The notes under the pieces: model-generated
The model's input: only the letters and a program-made list of their open reading frames with translations
Database searches by the model: none
Told to the model about the DNA's origin: nothing
Translations under genes and position numbers: made by a program
In this document: positions 1 to 6,538 of the stretch, in pieces
Layout: every line of letters starts with the position of its first letter
How positions within the stretch are numbered: position 1 is the stretch's first letter
From: Nitrososphaerales archaeon
GTDB lineage: Archaea; Thermoproteota; Nitrososphaeria; Nitrososphaerales; Nitrososphaeraceae
Assembly (NCBI GenBank): GCA_025451315.1
Contig: JANWKP010000044.1
Location: forward strand, 1-33,025
Length of the DNA: 33,025 bases
Direction of reading: 5' to 3'

Positions 1-88
1 ATAATTATATATAATGACAAACCTTTGGATTATATCTATTACTCAAAATATGAGTCGAGCTGAAATACCAATTGAAATATAAGAAATT

Positions 89-122
89 GTATTGGTTCAT
101 GAACCTGATATTTTTCCAATAC
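89..122. repeat. Nested inverted repeat
   Basis: GTATTGG at 89-95 is mirrored by CCAATAC at 116-122. A perfect 12-bp palindrome GGTTCATGAACC (94-105) overlaps the left arm, so the two hairpins would be mutually exclusive. The sequence lies in a gene-free stretch (1-187) where only stop-interrupted reading is visible. The function is unknown. Confidence 0.4.
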
Positions 123-187
123 AGTGAATGAAAGTAAAATTTAGATAATTTCCTTATTACTATAACATTATACTCTTATTTTGAACC

Positions 188-443
188 GCTATCGGTATTA
201 CTATCTACTTGAGATATTTCTATAAAATTCAATATATTAGGGGCAACTAAGACAAAAATTATGTATGTAGCTTTTCTAAGTTACAACCAATTAAAGAAAT
301 AACTTTCTGTTTTGAAAGAAAACAATCTAATAGAATATAATGAAGGGACCCAAACCTATAAGACTACAGAAAAAGGATTAAACTATCTTAAAATGATGAA
401 TAAAATTGGTGAATTATTACATATTACTGCCAAAAATGATTAG
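188..443 (+). pseudogene. Broken winged-helix transcriptional regulator (ArnR1-like)
   Basis: The frame ending at the TAG at 441-443 reads GATKTKIMY, then an LSVLKENNLIEY segment, then an EGTQTYKTTEKGLNYLKMM segment. This is the recognition-helix and wing pattern of the small winged-helix regulators that are abundant in Nitrososphaeria. The gene is broken in two ways. A TAA replaces a residue just before the LSVLKENN segment (about 300-302), and the N-terminal helix (about 188-236) only reads sensibly in another frame, which implies an indel near 210-225. No intact start is visible. I infer a recently inactivated regulator of about 85-90 residues. The surrounding region also contains other broken genes. 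Confidence 0.6.
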
Positions 444-522
444 TTAATTGGATAATACAAATAATAAATCCTAATTTTTAGTGTAGATAGATTCTTAAGA
501 CTATAATCAGTTTTGACAATTA

Positions 523-738
523 TTGGTATGCAAAGGAATATGTTCACGCCATAGAGCAATCAAACCAACAAGTGGGCAACGTTATACAATAGGACAGAAA
601 CGTTGCCAGGTTTGTCAAATTTTTATTAATTGGCAAGGATTTTATTGCCCATGTTGTGGATATAAATTAAGAGGAAAACCCAGAAATAGCAAATTCAAAG
701 AAATGATGATGTTAAATCCACTTAGTAAAATTAATTAA
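523..738 (+). CDS. Small zinc-ribbon protein, conserved in Nitrososphaeria
   Basis: This is a 71-residue protein with a TTG start. It has two cysteine pairs, C28-x-x-C31 and C42-P-C-C45, which would form a zinc ribbon, and another two cysteines at the N-terminus (C3, C7). The tail is basic. The opening MVCKGIC and the CPCCGYKLR core match, from memory, a small family that recurs in many copies in Nitrososphaeria genomes and has no assigned function. The fold suggests nucleic-acid or protein binding. It is flanked by a broken regulator upstream and a gene-poor stretch downstream. The C-terminal tail after residue 55 may be longer than usual. The coding call is fairly firm and the function is unknown. 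Confidence 0.7.
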   Translation: MVCKGICSRHRAIKPTSGQRYTIGQKRCQVCQIFINWQGFYCPCCGYKLRGKPRNSKFKEMMMLNPLSKIN

Positions 739-819
739 AGAATTCAGAAATATCAGTTTGGTTAATTTTCTAGAATATTGTTTATATGTTCTATAATCAT
801 TAGAAGTTGGTATTCTAAA

Positions 820-933
820 ATGTACAACAGGAAATGGTCTTTTATTGTAACTGTTATAATGATTCTTTCTATACCAATAACTATTCTAAGTTCAGAAGAA
901 TCTAGCGGAAATAGGACAAGAAATGGAAGATAA
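820..933 (+). CDS. Possible 37-residue membrane or secreted peptide
   Basis: An ATG at 820 opens 37 codons: a basic start (MYNRKW), a hydrophobic run through about residue 19 that resembles a signal or membrane segment, and a polar tail rich in Ser, Asn and Arg. It could be a genuine small membrane peptide or the truncated beginning of a secreted protein. No homologue is recognised. It lies in a 284-bp gap with no other candidate, so the call is tentative. Confidence 0.25.
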   Translation: MYNRKWSFIVTVIMILSIPITILSSEESSGNRTRNGR

Positions 934-1022
934 TAAAATAAATCAACTTACCTTGATTGATAAATAAATATTTTATTTTTAATTATAGTATAATCTTGGA
1001 GTCTCGTAAATACATTCTCGGA

Positions 1023-1172
1023 TTATTTTTTATTTATTTTATTTCTTAAGTAGTCGCTAAGAATTACCCTGACAGTTTCCGGTATAGTCTCTAGATATCT
1101 ATCTTTACGTTCTTTTTCTATTAATATTACCATTTCTTCAGGTAATGATAACATTACTCGCTTCATTGCCAT
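1023..1172 (-). CDS. Ribbon-helix-helix (CopG/Arc-type) DNA-binding protein
   Basis: This 49-residue gene starts at the ATG at 1172-1170 and stops with TAA at 1025-1023. The N-terminal strand MAMKRVMLSLPEEMV is followed by an amphipathic helix (VILIEKERKDRYLE) and a second helix after IPETVRVILSDYL. That is the strand-helix-helix layout of RHH repressors, and the PETVR turn is typical of the family. Members bind DNA as dimers through the strand. It is divergent from the integrase fragment and its start abuts that gene. Direct repeats of ATATCAATA just beyond the start are a plausible operator. I infer a regulator of the adjacent mobile-element gene. Confidence 0.65.
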   Translation of the reverse strand: MAMKRVMLSLPEEMVILIEKERKDRYLETIPETVRVILSDYLRNKINKK

Positions 1173-1176
1173 GTTT

Positions 1177-1241
1177 ATATCAATATATATCAATAGATAT
1201 CTTTATAAACATATTGTTGTGTATATCTCCCATCTATTGAT
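1177..1241. promoter_or_regulatory. Candidate RHH operator and TATA region
   Basis: ATATCAATA occurs twice as a 10-bp-spaced direct repeat (1177-1185 and 1187-1195). An inverted ATCAATA, read as TATTGAT, is at 1235-1241. Between them is a TATA-like CTTTATAAAC at 1201-1210 reading toward the integrase fragment. Repeats in helical phase next to an RHH gene are the expected form of its operator. This is an inference from layout only. Confidence 0.4.
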
Positions 1242-1420
1242 AAATAACATCATTCGACCATCATTACTAACTAAAACAGAATTAGACTTGCTATTAGGAA
1301 ATATACAAGTATCTGGCAATTACAATCGTAAAATAAAAAGTCAAATTAGAAAAAAGATTAACAATTTTGAGAACCTTGAATTACCATTACTCCTAGAAAA
1401 AGGACTGATATCCTTTTCAC

Positions 1421-1461
1421 CCGTTACCAAATATAGTAACGGTGTTACTAAATACAGTAAC
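1421..1461. repeat. Two tandem palindromes beside the att core
   Basis: CCGTTAC (1421-1427) pairs with GTAACGG (1436-1442). GTTACT (1444-1449) pairs with AGTAAC (1456-1461). The two units are near copies of each other and encode the repeated VTKYSNG peptide in the integrase fragment. They lie 50-90 bp from the att core, so arm-type recombinase sites are a possibility. Confidence 0.5.
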
Positions 1462-1510
1462 GTAGACATTGATTCTTCCTCTTCAAACAGTAAAACTTAT
1501 GCTCAAATGA

Positions 1511-1575
1511 AAAGCCTTGAGCGGGATTTGATCCCGCGACCTTTTCCTTACCAAGTCAGCCTAAGCTCCCAAGGC
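1511..1575 (-). repeat. att core (45-bp repeat of tRNA-Thr 3' half) and pseudo-tRNA
   Basis: Positions 1511-1555 are identical over 45 bp to 6239-6283. They contain the T arm, variable loop and 3' anticodon arm of the tRNA-Thr gene in antisense orientation. Positions 1556-1575 still resemble the tRNA 5' end (18 of 22 bases match when 1556-1577 is aligned with 6295-6316), but about 11 bp covering the 5' anticodon stem and part of the D stem are missing. This copy cannot fold as a tRNA. It is the expected footprint of integrase-mediated recombination at a tRNA gene. Confidence 0.75.
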
Positions 1576-1681
1576 ACTGGCGTGATCAAGTCCCTTCAAG
1601 GCTTTAACTTATCATCAATAACTCAACTAGGGAAATATGAAACATCAAATACCTATAAACAGGAAATTCACAAGAAATTGA

Positions 1682-2467
1682 TTGGGACAAGTTTCAAGAA
1701 TAGTAAGATGCAGACTATTATATGCAAAAAAATATTCTTCAGTTCTCACGGAAGAAAACGCACAACCTCTGTTATCTATTCCTAATGATAAAAGACTGCA
1801 AATAATGAAATCTTTAGCTATATTATCAAAGTATTTAGGTTGTTATGATAGATGGAAAATAATTAAAGAAAGATATCAGTTGAAATGGTCAAATGAGGAT
1901 TCCATACAGGTTTTTCAAAATCTTACAAACCAAGAAAATAACTATAGTTCAATGATAAAGTGGGTAAAAGACGTTTGTAAACAATTACCTGCACATTACG
2001 CTAACATTCTAATCTATTGTACTTTAACTGGGCTTAGACCTAATGAAGCTTTTAGTAGCATCGATCTAATAAAATCAGATCTGGATAACTACCTTGACAA
2101 AGAGAAGATGATTTTAGAACATGTCAAGTACCCCAAAATTTTCTTTAGAAAAACCAAGAAAGCATATATTAGCATTGTAAATGATTCAATAATTCAAATT
2201 GCTAATGATACAAACCAAAGTAGCTATAATTCTTTACGTTGCTATTTTAAAAGAAGAAGGATACCATTCAACCTCAATTACTGTAGAAAGATATTTGTTA
2301 CATATTTAGGAACAAATGGAGTAGAACAAGAGATTATCGATCTATTACAGGGCAGATTGCCAAAGTCTGTATTTTTAAGATATTATTATAGACCTGACAT
2401 TGTTATATACACAAAAATCCAAAATCAACTTAAATCACTATTAAAAGATATTCTTATTAAAAAATAA
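1682..2467 (+). CDS. SSV-type tyrosine recombinase, catalytic C-terminal part
   Basis: This 261-residue fragment opens at a TTG. It carries the archaeal tyrosine-recombinase core: LTGLRPNEA with catalytic Arg119, a KTKKAY segment with a candidate Lys (157-160), YCRKIF with Arg202, and LLQGRLPKSVF followed by RYYYRPD with the nucleophilic Tyr near 235. Close relatives usually have His before that Tyr (RHY), and here it is Tyr. The N-terminal core-binding part (LLYAKKYSSVL, then SLAILSKYLGCYDRW) is intact, but the preceding IDWDKFQ segment is out of frame. The fragment is probably not an independent active protein. A degraded second copy is at 6539-6690. Confidence 0.7.
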   Translation: MGQVSRIVRCRLLYAKKYSSVLTEENAQPLLSIPNDKRLQIMKSLAILSKYLGCYDRWKIIKERYQLKWSNEDSIQVFQNLTNQENNYSSMIKWVKDVCKQLPAHYANILIYCTLTGLRPNEAFSSIDLIKSDLDNYLDKEKMILEHVKYPKIFFRKTKKAYISIVNDSIIQIANDTNQSSYNSLRCYFKRRRIPFNLNYCRKIFVTYLGTNGVEQEIIDLLQGRLPKSVFLRYYYRPDIVIYTKIQNQLKSLLKDILIKK

Positions 2468-3010
2468 AAATTAATGATTCAGAATTGAGATAGTATAACA
2501 AGAATTACTATGGCTATTCTTATATTATAATGAATACTCATGTCTATCTTCTAAGACATACTTGTCAGGGTTGTCATGGTAGAATCTTATTATCTACTTT
2601 TTGTCATTTTATATTTGGATACTATCCTATACTATTTTTTATACATTAGAATAGTACTATGACATCTATGACATCTATGACAAATAGTAAAAGAAATAGA
2701 AAAAATTATTTTTAATTAAACATCCATTTTCGATTCAATGGAGGAGGTGCCCATAGTTTTCTGGGTTAGATGCTCTTTTTTATCTACCATTTAATAAAAA
2801 AAGCAATTTCCTTATATTACTATTTCTAAATCGTTAATTGGGTTAAGATTCAATGTTTTAAAGGACATAATATTGAATTTTCAAGTAGCGATTTAGATTT
2901 ATTACAGTAGAAGTAAATTTACTTAATTTAAAAAAAATGTAGTTAAATGATTCTTGGTAATACAACCAAGATGGTTCCTTAATCCTAGATCATGGAGTTT
3001 TCATAACTAT
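2468..3010. other. Gene-free stretch inside the element
   Basis: No convincing gene lies here. Besides the TGTCA array it holds two short hairpins close together: CCATT/AATGG (2724-2728 with 2737-2741) and CCCA/TGGG (2750-2753 with 2762-2765). A T run follows at about 2775-2781, so a terminator or small structured RNA is possible. An 18-codon ATG frame starts inside the first hairpin (MEEVPIVFWVRC then a stop after STI) and may be a gene relic. CTTGG (2953-2957) and CCAAG (2966-2970) form another small hairpin. Confidence 0.4.
2562..2682. repeat. Iteron-like array of TGTCA boxes in inverted halves
   Basis: TTGTCA occurs at 2562-2567, 2571-2576 and 2601-2606. The inverted TGACA occurs at 2660-2664, 2669-2673 and 2678-2682. 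The first two and the last three are spaced exactly 9 bp apart, the last three as part of a repeated ATGACATCT unit. An AT-rich stretch separates the halves. This geometry fits a replication-initiator or regulator binding array of the element. No binding protein is proven. Confidence 0.5.
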
Positions 3011-3051
3011 AACTAGTCCGCTACCTGATTGTACAAGATAGCCAGCTAGTT
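3011..3051 (-). terminator. Hairpin after the AbrB operon
   Basis: AACTAG (3011-3016) with CTAGTT (3046-3051), plus inner GCTA (3020-3023) with TAGC (3039-3042), forms a stem-loop immediately after the stop codon of the minus-strand gene at 3053. The position suggests transcript termination or 3'-end protection. No long T run is present on the minus strand. Confidence 0.4.
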
Positions 3052-3052
3052 A

Positions 3053-3406
3053 TTACTCATTCTTCATTACAAACACTTGACCATTTGATCCTTTGTCTAC
3101 TGAAACACGACCGTCGCTTTCTAAATTGATTATCGCAGTTATTACTTGCTGAATATTTGTTCCGGTTGAACTTGCGATATCCTCGATTATTTCATCAAGG
3201 GGAATTGCTCCATCTTCTGCTGGTGGTAACAGCTCAAATATCTGTTCGAGTAGCGAATCGTCTAATCGTTCCTCGGTATTAGTGTTAATCCTAGGAAATT
3301 GCTTTTGTTGATTAAATCCGTTTTTACTATTAGTAGCGTTACCCTGCTGGGCGTCGTATCTAGCTAACATTATATCCCACAGTCTGGGCCCTGTTGCGAG
3401 TTTCAT
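3053..3406 (-). CDS. Hypothetical protein with C-terminal winged-helix-like domain
   Basis: This 117-residue protein starts one base after the upstream AbrB-type gene ends, so the two are surely cotranscribed. Residues 1-45 are polar and rich in Asn and Gln. Residues 50-115 (LLEQIFELLPP, IPLDEIIEDIASSTG, then VITAIINLESDGRVSV) have the helix-turn-helix-wing rhythm of a small winged-helix domain. There is no recognised family name. With an AbrB-fold partner it most likely forms a two-component DNA-binding module of the element or of the host. A toxin role is not supported by any visible motif. Confidence 0.6.
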   Translation of the reverse strand: MKLATGPRLWDIMLARYDAQQGNATNSKNGFNQQKQFPRINTNTEERLDDSLLEQIFELLPPAEDGAIPLDEIIEDIASSTGTNIQQVITAIINLESDGRVSVDKGSNGQVFVMKNE

Positions 3407-3407
3407 T

Positions 3408-3590
3408 TTAAGGTAATCTCCTCATAACTATTGAGTCGCCCCGTTGAATTATTTCTAGGTAGTCCTGCTTTTGGATTCTGAGACTATCTTTTACAGCCAT
3501 TGGAATATTAATATAGGTACTTCCGTCACGGCTTTGAGTAATTGATCTTACAAAGCGTTTATTGTTTTCTATTTCAATTGTTGTAGCCAT
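3408..3590 (-). CDS. AbrB/MazE-fold (SpoVT-AbrB) DNA-binding protein
   Basis: This 60-residue protein has the swapped-hairpin AbrB core: RSITQSRDGSTYINIPMAVKDSL, in which SxxxGSxYINIP corresponds to the usual strand-then-proline entry, followed by LRIQKQDYLEIIQRGDSIVMRR. Such proteins bind DNA as dimers and are used as transition-state regulators or antitoxins in bacteria and archaea. It is the first gene of a two-gene operon. A 12-bp palindrome, TTATTCGAATAA, at 3695-3706 lies about 105 bp upstream and could be a binding site. The fold call is good and the target is unknown. Confidence 0.65.
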   Translation of the reverse strand: MATTIEIENNKRFVRSITQSRDGSTYINIPMAVKDSLRIQKQDYLEIIQRGDSIVMRRLP

Positions 3591-3694
3591 ATCCTACATT
3601 TCCTATTGCCATTAATGTGAATTAATAAAACCTCGTGGATCTAGTTGATATTAATTCTCAAAGCATCCCTATGTTATCTATGGAATAATGATAG

Positions 3695-3706
3695 TTATTC
3701 GAATAA
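3695..3706. promoter_or_regulatory. 12-bp palindrome TTATTCGAATAA
   Basis: This perfect palindrome lies in the 258-bp divergent gap between the AbrB-type operon and the secreted-protein gene. Its location is suitable for an operator that controls either direction, but there is no second copy nearby to support this. Confidence 0.3.
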
Positions 3707-3818
3707 ATATGAGCGCCGTCAAGACCCCTAGTCAGTCAGAATTTATCTTTAAGCTACTCGGGTGTTATTCACAGCTCCCCGAAATACTTAAATAGGATTT
3801 TATAAAATATGAAGAAAT

Positions 3819-3826
3819 CTTATAAG
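3819..3826 (+). promoter_or_regulatory. TATA box of the secreted-protein gene
   Basis: CTTATAAG is centred about 26 bp before the ATG at 3849. This is the archaeal TATA-to-start distance, so the transcript is probably leaderless. Confidence 0.45.
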
Positions 3827-3848
3827 TCAATTTTATGTTTGAATTATT

Positions 3849-4388
3849 ATGTTAAAATTAATTCATAGCACATTTTTTTTAACATCAATAGCTATAGCTG
3901 TTTTTCTAGTACTGACATTTCCTAGTTTGCCTTTAAACGGATTTGGTCAAAATGAGACACCAAGTAATCAAGATAAGGATGTTACTATAAAAATGCAATT
4001 AAAACCTAATACAATTGTCAAAGGGGTGCTTGATGTTACAGGCTTTCAATTTTCCGCAACTAATTCGACTGCACTTTGTCCTACAACTAGTTGCGAATAC
4101 GAACTTATTGATGGACAGAGTTTATTTCACTTCGCAACTGATTATGAAAAAATTTTAGTTGGAACAATCAAAATCGATACAGGGGAATCTACTCAATTAA
4201 AAAGAATGAAGACTTATTTGCAAGCAATAGAAGGACGTGAAACGGATGATGGTAAGACTATACAAGTTTTAATAGGAAGATTAGATATCGGAATAGATGA
4301 ATTTAATCCAGAATACTCATTCAGTGTAAACGGTACACAAACAACAATAGGCGATAACTTGATATTAGACTTGAAGGGGACAAAGTAA
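3849..4388 (+). CDS. Secreted protein of unknown function
   Basis: This is a 179-residue protein. Residues 1-34 form a signal peptide: Lys at position 3, a hydrophobic core from about 8 to 25, and a likely cleavage after the NGFGQ region. The mature part is beta-rich with alternating hydrophobic residues (VTIKMQLKP, IVKGVLDVTG, then LVGTIKI). It has one close cysteine pair, C77 and C82, that could form a disulfide outside the cell, and there are several N-x-S/T sites. No catalytic motif is seen. It lies in the putative element between the AbrB operon and the convergent recombinase, so it is either cargo or a surviving host gene. It resembles conserved exported proteins of Nitrososphaeria but I cannot name the family. 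Confidence 0.65.
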   Translation: MLKLIHSTFFLTSIAIAVFLVLTFPSLPLNGFGQNETPSNQDKDVTIKMQLKPNTIVKGVLDVTGFQFSATNSTALCPTTSCEYELIDGQSLFHFATDYEKILVGTIKIDTGESTQLKRMKTYLQAIEGRETDDGKTIQVLIGRLDIGIDEFNPEYSFSVNGTQTTIGDNLILDLKGTK

Positions 4389-4597
4389 GAGAATAAGCAA
4401 CTAAAATCTTTTGTATAGTATGTAAAAAAATACAAGGTAATACAAGATATTATATCTATAATTACTTGGGTTGATCCAAATACGCATCTTCAAATGAAAT
4501 AAAAAAAACACGATATCAGGATTAACCAAATTGCACGTTAAATGGGATTTTTATGCATTTTAGCCCGATTTCTTTGACCTATATTTCCAGTAGAATT

Positions 4598-6115
4598 CTA
4601 CTCCAGAATTTTTCTGTTATTACCTTCAAAAGTTAGAATCTCATTTCCAGACTTATCGGATTTTATTTGAATCCCTCTACTTAACCTCCTAGCTTCCTTG
4701 ACAAATTCTCCAAAATTGGCCTCTGGAATTTCTAAATCTAGAATATCGTATACCTTCAATTTTAAGGGTTGAATACCTAAAGCATTGAGCTGTTCTAGAT
4801 CAGTCTCTTTGTATTGTTTCATGAAACCTTTCATCTGATCTTCAACTGAGATCTCTTTAACAATTCTGACTATTTTGTCGGTATCATTACAGTTTTCAGC
4901 TCTTAATCTATGTTGTTCAATTAAATTTTCCTTGTAATCCCTTAACCAATCTTTAAATTTAAGTCTTAGCAGTTCGTGTTTACTATTCTCTGCTTCCTCT
5001 TTCCTGAGCAAGTCTTCGTCATAGACTTTTGTATAATCTAATGGGCTACTACATTTCCAGCATACAGTAGCTGATATATCAGTCAGTTCTTTGCATCTCC
5101 AACATGGTTTTGGTGTCAGACAAGACTCTGTTTTTTTAATTAGTTTAACCTTAGAATCGGGATATGCTTGAGCGAGAGCATCATCTAAATCTACCCCAGC
5201 CATGTGAATATATTTACCAACAACTTTTGTTCCAACAGACCAACCGAACCATTTACACAAATGAGCTTCTTTAAAACGTCTGGAAGCCAAATGAGTTGCA
5301 CGGCTATGACGAAGTAAATATAATCTAGAATGCTTATGATTTAGATTCGCAGTAGTCATTGCATCATAAATGATATTTTCTGCTCCCCTCAAACCTAGAG
5401 GCTGATTTTTCCGATTAGTTGCTTCAGTTATCCATAATCGAAATTGATTTTCATGTTTTAATGGAGTAATACTCAACCATTGTTGTAATAAAGGAGCAAA
5501 AGAAACGATTCTTATTCTTCTTTCACCTGTCTTTCCTCTTAAAATGAATATAGCACCATTAGTATCTATTTTAATATCTAAGTTAGTAAGTCTTAAAAAT
5601 TCTTCAGGACGAGCGCCAGTTTCATATAAACACGCTAAAAATGCCTTTTTCTGAATAGTAGGTGCTGCCTCAATTAATTTTTTGATTTCTTCCTCATCGA
5701 GATACTCGTTGATATCTAATTGTCTATCTTGACTTTTTTTATCCTTTCCGACTTTTACAGTGAACCATTTTACAGTATCAGGATAAGAATCATCATTTCC
5801 AAAAACCATTTTGTAAAATTTTTTTAAAACTGCTCTGAATTTTTCATGTGTTTCTACAGCATAACCTTTTTCATCCATCCATTTAAATAATAATTTTATA
5901 TCATCCTTTCCAACTTTAGAAAATGGTTTGTTAAATTGTTTTCTTAATTGAAGCATTACCGAAATACCTTTGATAATAGTTAGTATCGCTTGATCCTTTT
6001 CTTGCATTATCTCAACAAATTTTAACAAATCTGTTTTATCATTTCCTTTGAGATCTGTTTGAATTCTTCCCAGCCAATAGTTTAACCTATTTTTTCGATT
6101 GTAAAGATCTCTCAT
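4598..6115 (-). CDS. Xer-like tyrosine recombinase with C-terminal zinc ribbon
   Basis: This is a 505-residue protein. Residues 1-125 form the SAM-like core-binding domain. The catalytic domain spans about 130-325, with Arg169 in YETGARPEE, Lys195 in RGKTGERRIR, Arg269 in YLLRHSRATHLA, Trp292 in WFGWS and the nucleophile Tyr302 in KYIHMAG. The first His of the usual HxxR box is Tyr266 here. A zinc ribbon with C338, C341, C352 and C355 follows, then a charged 150-residue helical tail. Fusions of XerC/D-like recombinases to a zinc ribbon are common in archaea. It sits 125 bp from the tRNA-Thr target and points away from it, as integrases of tRNA-inserted elements often do. It is the only recombinase in the window that looks intact. 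Confidence 0.85.
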   Translation of the reverse strand: MRDLYNRKNRLNYWLGRIQTDLKGNDKTDLLKFVEIMQEKDQAILTIIKGISVMLQLRKQFNKPFSKVGKDDIKLLFKWMDEKGYAVETHEKFRAVLKKFYKMVFGNDDSYPDTVKWFTVKVGKDKKSQDRQLDINEYLDEEEIKKLIEAAPTIQKKAFLACLYETGARPEEFLRLTNLDIKIDTNGAIFILRGKTGERRIRIVSFAPLLQQWLSITPLKHENQFRLWITEATNRKNQPLGLRGAENIIYDAMTTANLNHKHSRLYLLRHSRATHLASRRFKEAHLCKWFGWSVGTKVVGKYIHMAGVDLDDALAQAYPDSKVKLIKKTESCLTPKPCWRCKELTDISATVCWKCSSPLDYTKVYDEDLLRKEEAENSKHELLRLKFKDWLRDYKENLIEQHRLRAENCNDTDKIVRIVKEISVEDQMKGFMKQYKETDLEQLNALGIQPLKLKVYDILDLEIPEANFGEFVKEARRLSRGIQIKSDKSGNEILTFEGNNRKILE

Positions 6116-6238
6116 GTCGAAGCGTGTTATAATATATGCTGATCGAGACCTATTACTTTTGCTGATAAAGTCCGCTGAAGAAGAAATAGTTTCTAGATTT
6201 TCTGCAATTTTATTTAAGGGGACTTGAAGCGAGGAATC

Positions 6239-6283
6239 AAAGCCTTGAGCGGGATTTGATCCCGCGACCTTTTCCTTACCAAG
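6239..6283 (-). repeat. att core at the intact tRNA-Thr gene
   Basis: This is the right-hand copy of the 45-bp direct repeat, identical to 1511-1555. It covers the 3' half of the tRNA-Thr gene plus two bases beyond its 3' end. Integration into the 3' half leaves the tRNA whole, which is the standard outcome for archaeal tRNA-targeting integrases. Confidence 0.7.
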
Positions 6284-6314
6284 GAAACGCTCTACCAGGC
6301 TGAGCTACCAAGGC
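6241..6314 (-). tRNA. tRNA-Thr(GGT)
   Basis: The 74-nt cloverleaf reads on the minus strand. The acceptor stem GCCTTGG pairs with TCAAGGC (one G-U). The D arm is GCTC/GAGC. The anticodon stem TTTCC/GGAAA encloses loop TTGGTAA with anticodon GGT at 34-36. The T arm is GCGGG/CCCGC, and the discriminator base is T. CCA is not encoded. The anticodon decodes ACC/ACU threonine. Its 3' half is duplicated at 1511-1555, which makes this the apparent integration target. Confidence 0.9.
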
Positions 6315-6538
6315 ACATGGGTAACTGTATACAGTTCTAATTATTGTAACTCTGAATCTAGCCGGGATAATATAAATGGAAGATTTGATATTAAGTTTTG
6401 GGAAGAATAAAGAATATGTATTCAAAAATACTCTGAATCAATAATAGATGTAAAATTTCTATATGGAAAAGCCTCTTACACTGAACTTTGATTGTGATGC
6501 TTGTTCAATATTTAATTTTCCTCATCAAAAATAACCAC

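Larger units (their letters stand above)
1171..1785 (+). pseudogene. N-terminal part of SSV-type integrase with embedded att/tRNA sequence
   Basis: The first part, from about 1260 to 1400 (LLTKTELDLLLGN, then RKIKSQIRKKINNF), resembles the N-terminal domain seen on Nitrososphaeria integrases and related proteins. After a low-complexity linker the frame runs straight through a copy of the 3' half of tRNA-Thr (1511-1555). It then continues past the point where the integrase should read IDWDKFQ, which is in another frame at about 1678-1702. The catalytic C-terminus continues in a third frame from 1682. At least one frameshift therefore separates the N- and C-terminal parts. A TATA box at about 1201-1210 suggests that translation begins near 1236-1245 rather than at the ATG at 1171, which also abuts the divergent RHH gene. 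I read it as a decayed int gene that carries attP internally, as SSV1 int does. Confidence 0.55.
1511..6283. mobile_element. Putative integrated element at tRNA-Thr(GGT)
   Basis: The interval is bounded by the 45-bp direct repeat (1511-1555 and 6239-6283), the right copy being the 3' half of an intact tRNA-Thr. It contains the C-terminal half of an SSV-type integrase next to the left repeat, an iteron-like array, an AbrB-type regulator with a partner gene, a secreted protein and a second tyrosine recombinase next to the tRNA. Repeat-to-repeat length is 4,728 bp. The integrase N-terminal half lies outside the left repeat, and an integrase relic lies beyond the tRNA. The history is therefore probably more than one integration, and the element may be immobile now. 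Confidence 0.6.

Noticed and set aside
1513-1575. A second functional tRNA-Thr gene
   Set aside because: About 11 bp of the anticodon and D stems are missing and the 5' half carries mismatches, so no cloverleaf can form.
3053-3590. Toxin-antitoxin pair
   Set aside because: The first gene has an antitoxin-like AbrB fold, but its partner looks like a winged-helix DNA-binding protein and shows no RNase, kinase or pore motif.
4214-4435. Minus-strand frame opposite the secreted-protein gene
   Set aside because: It lies mostly antisense to a gene with a signal peptide and clear protein character, and has no motif of its own.
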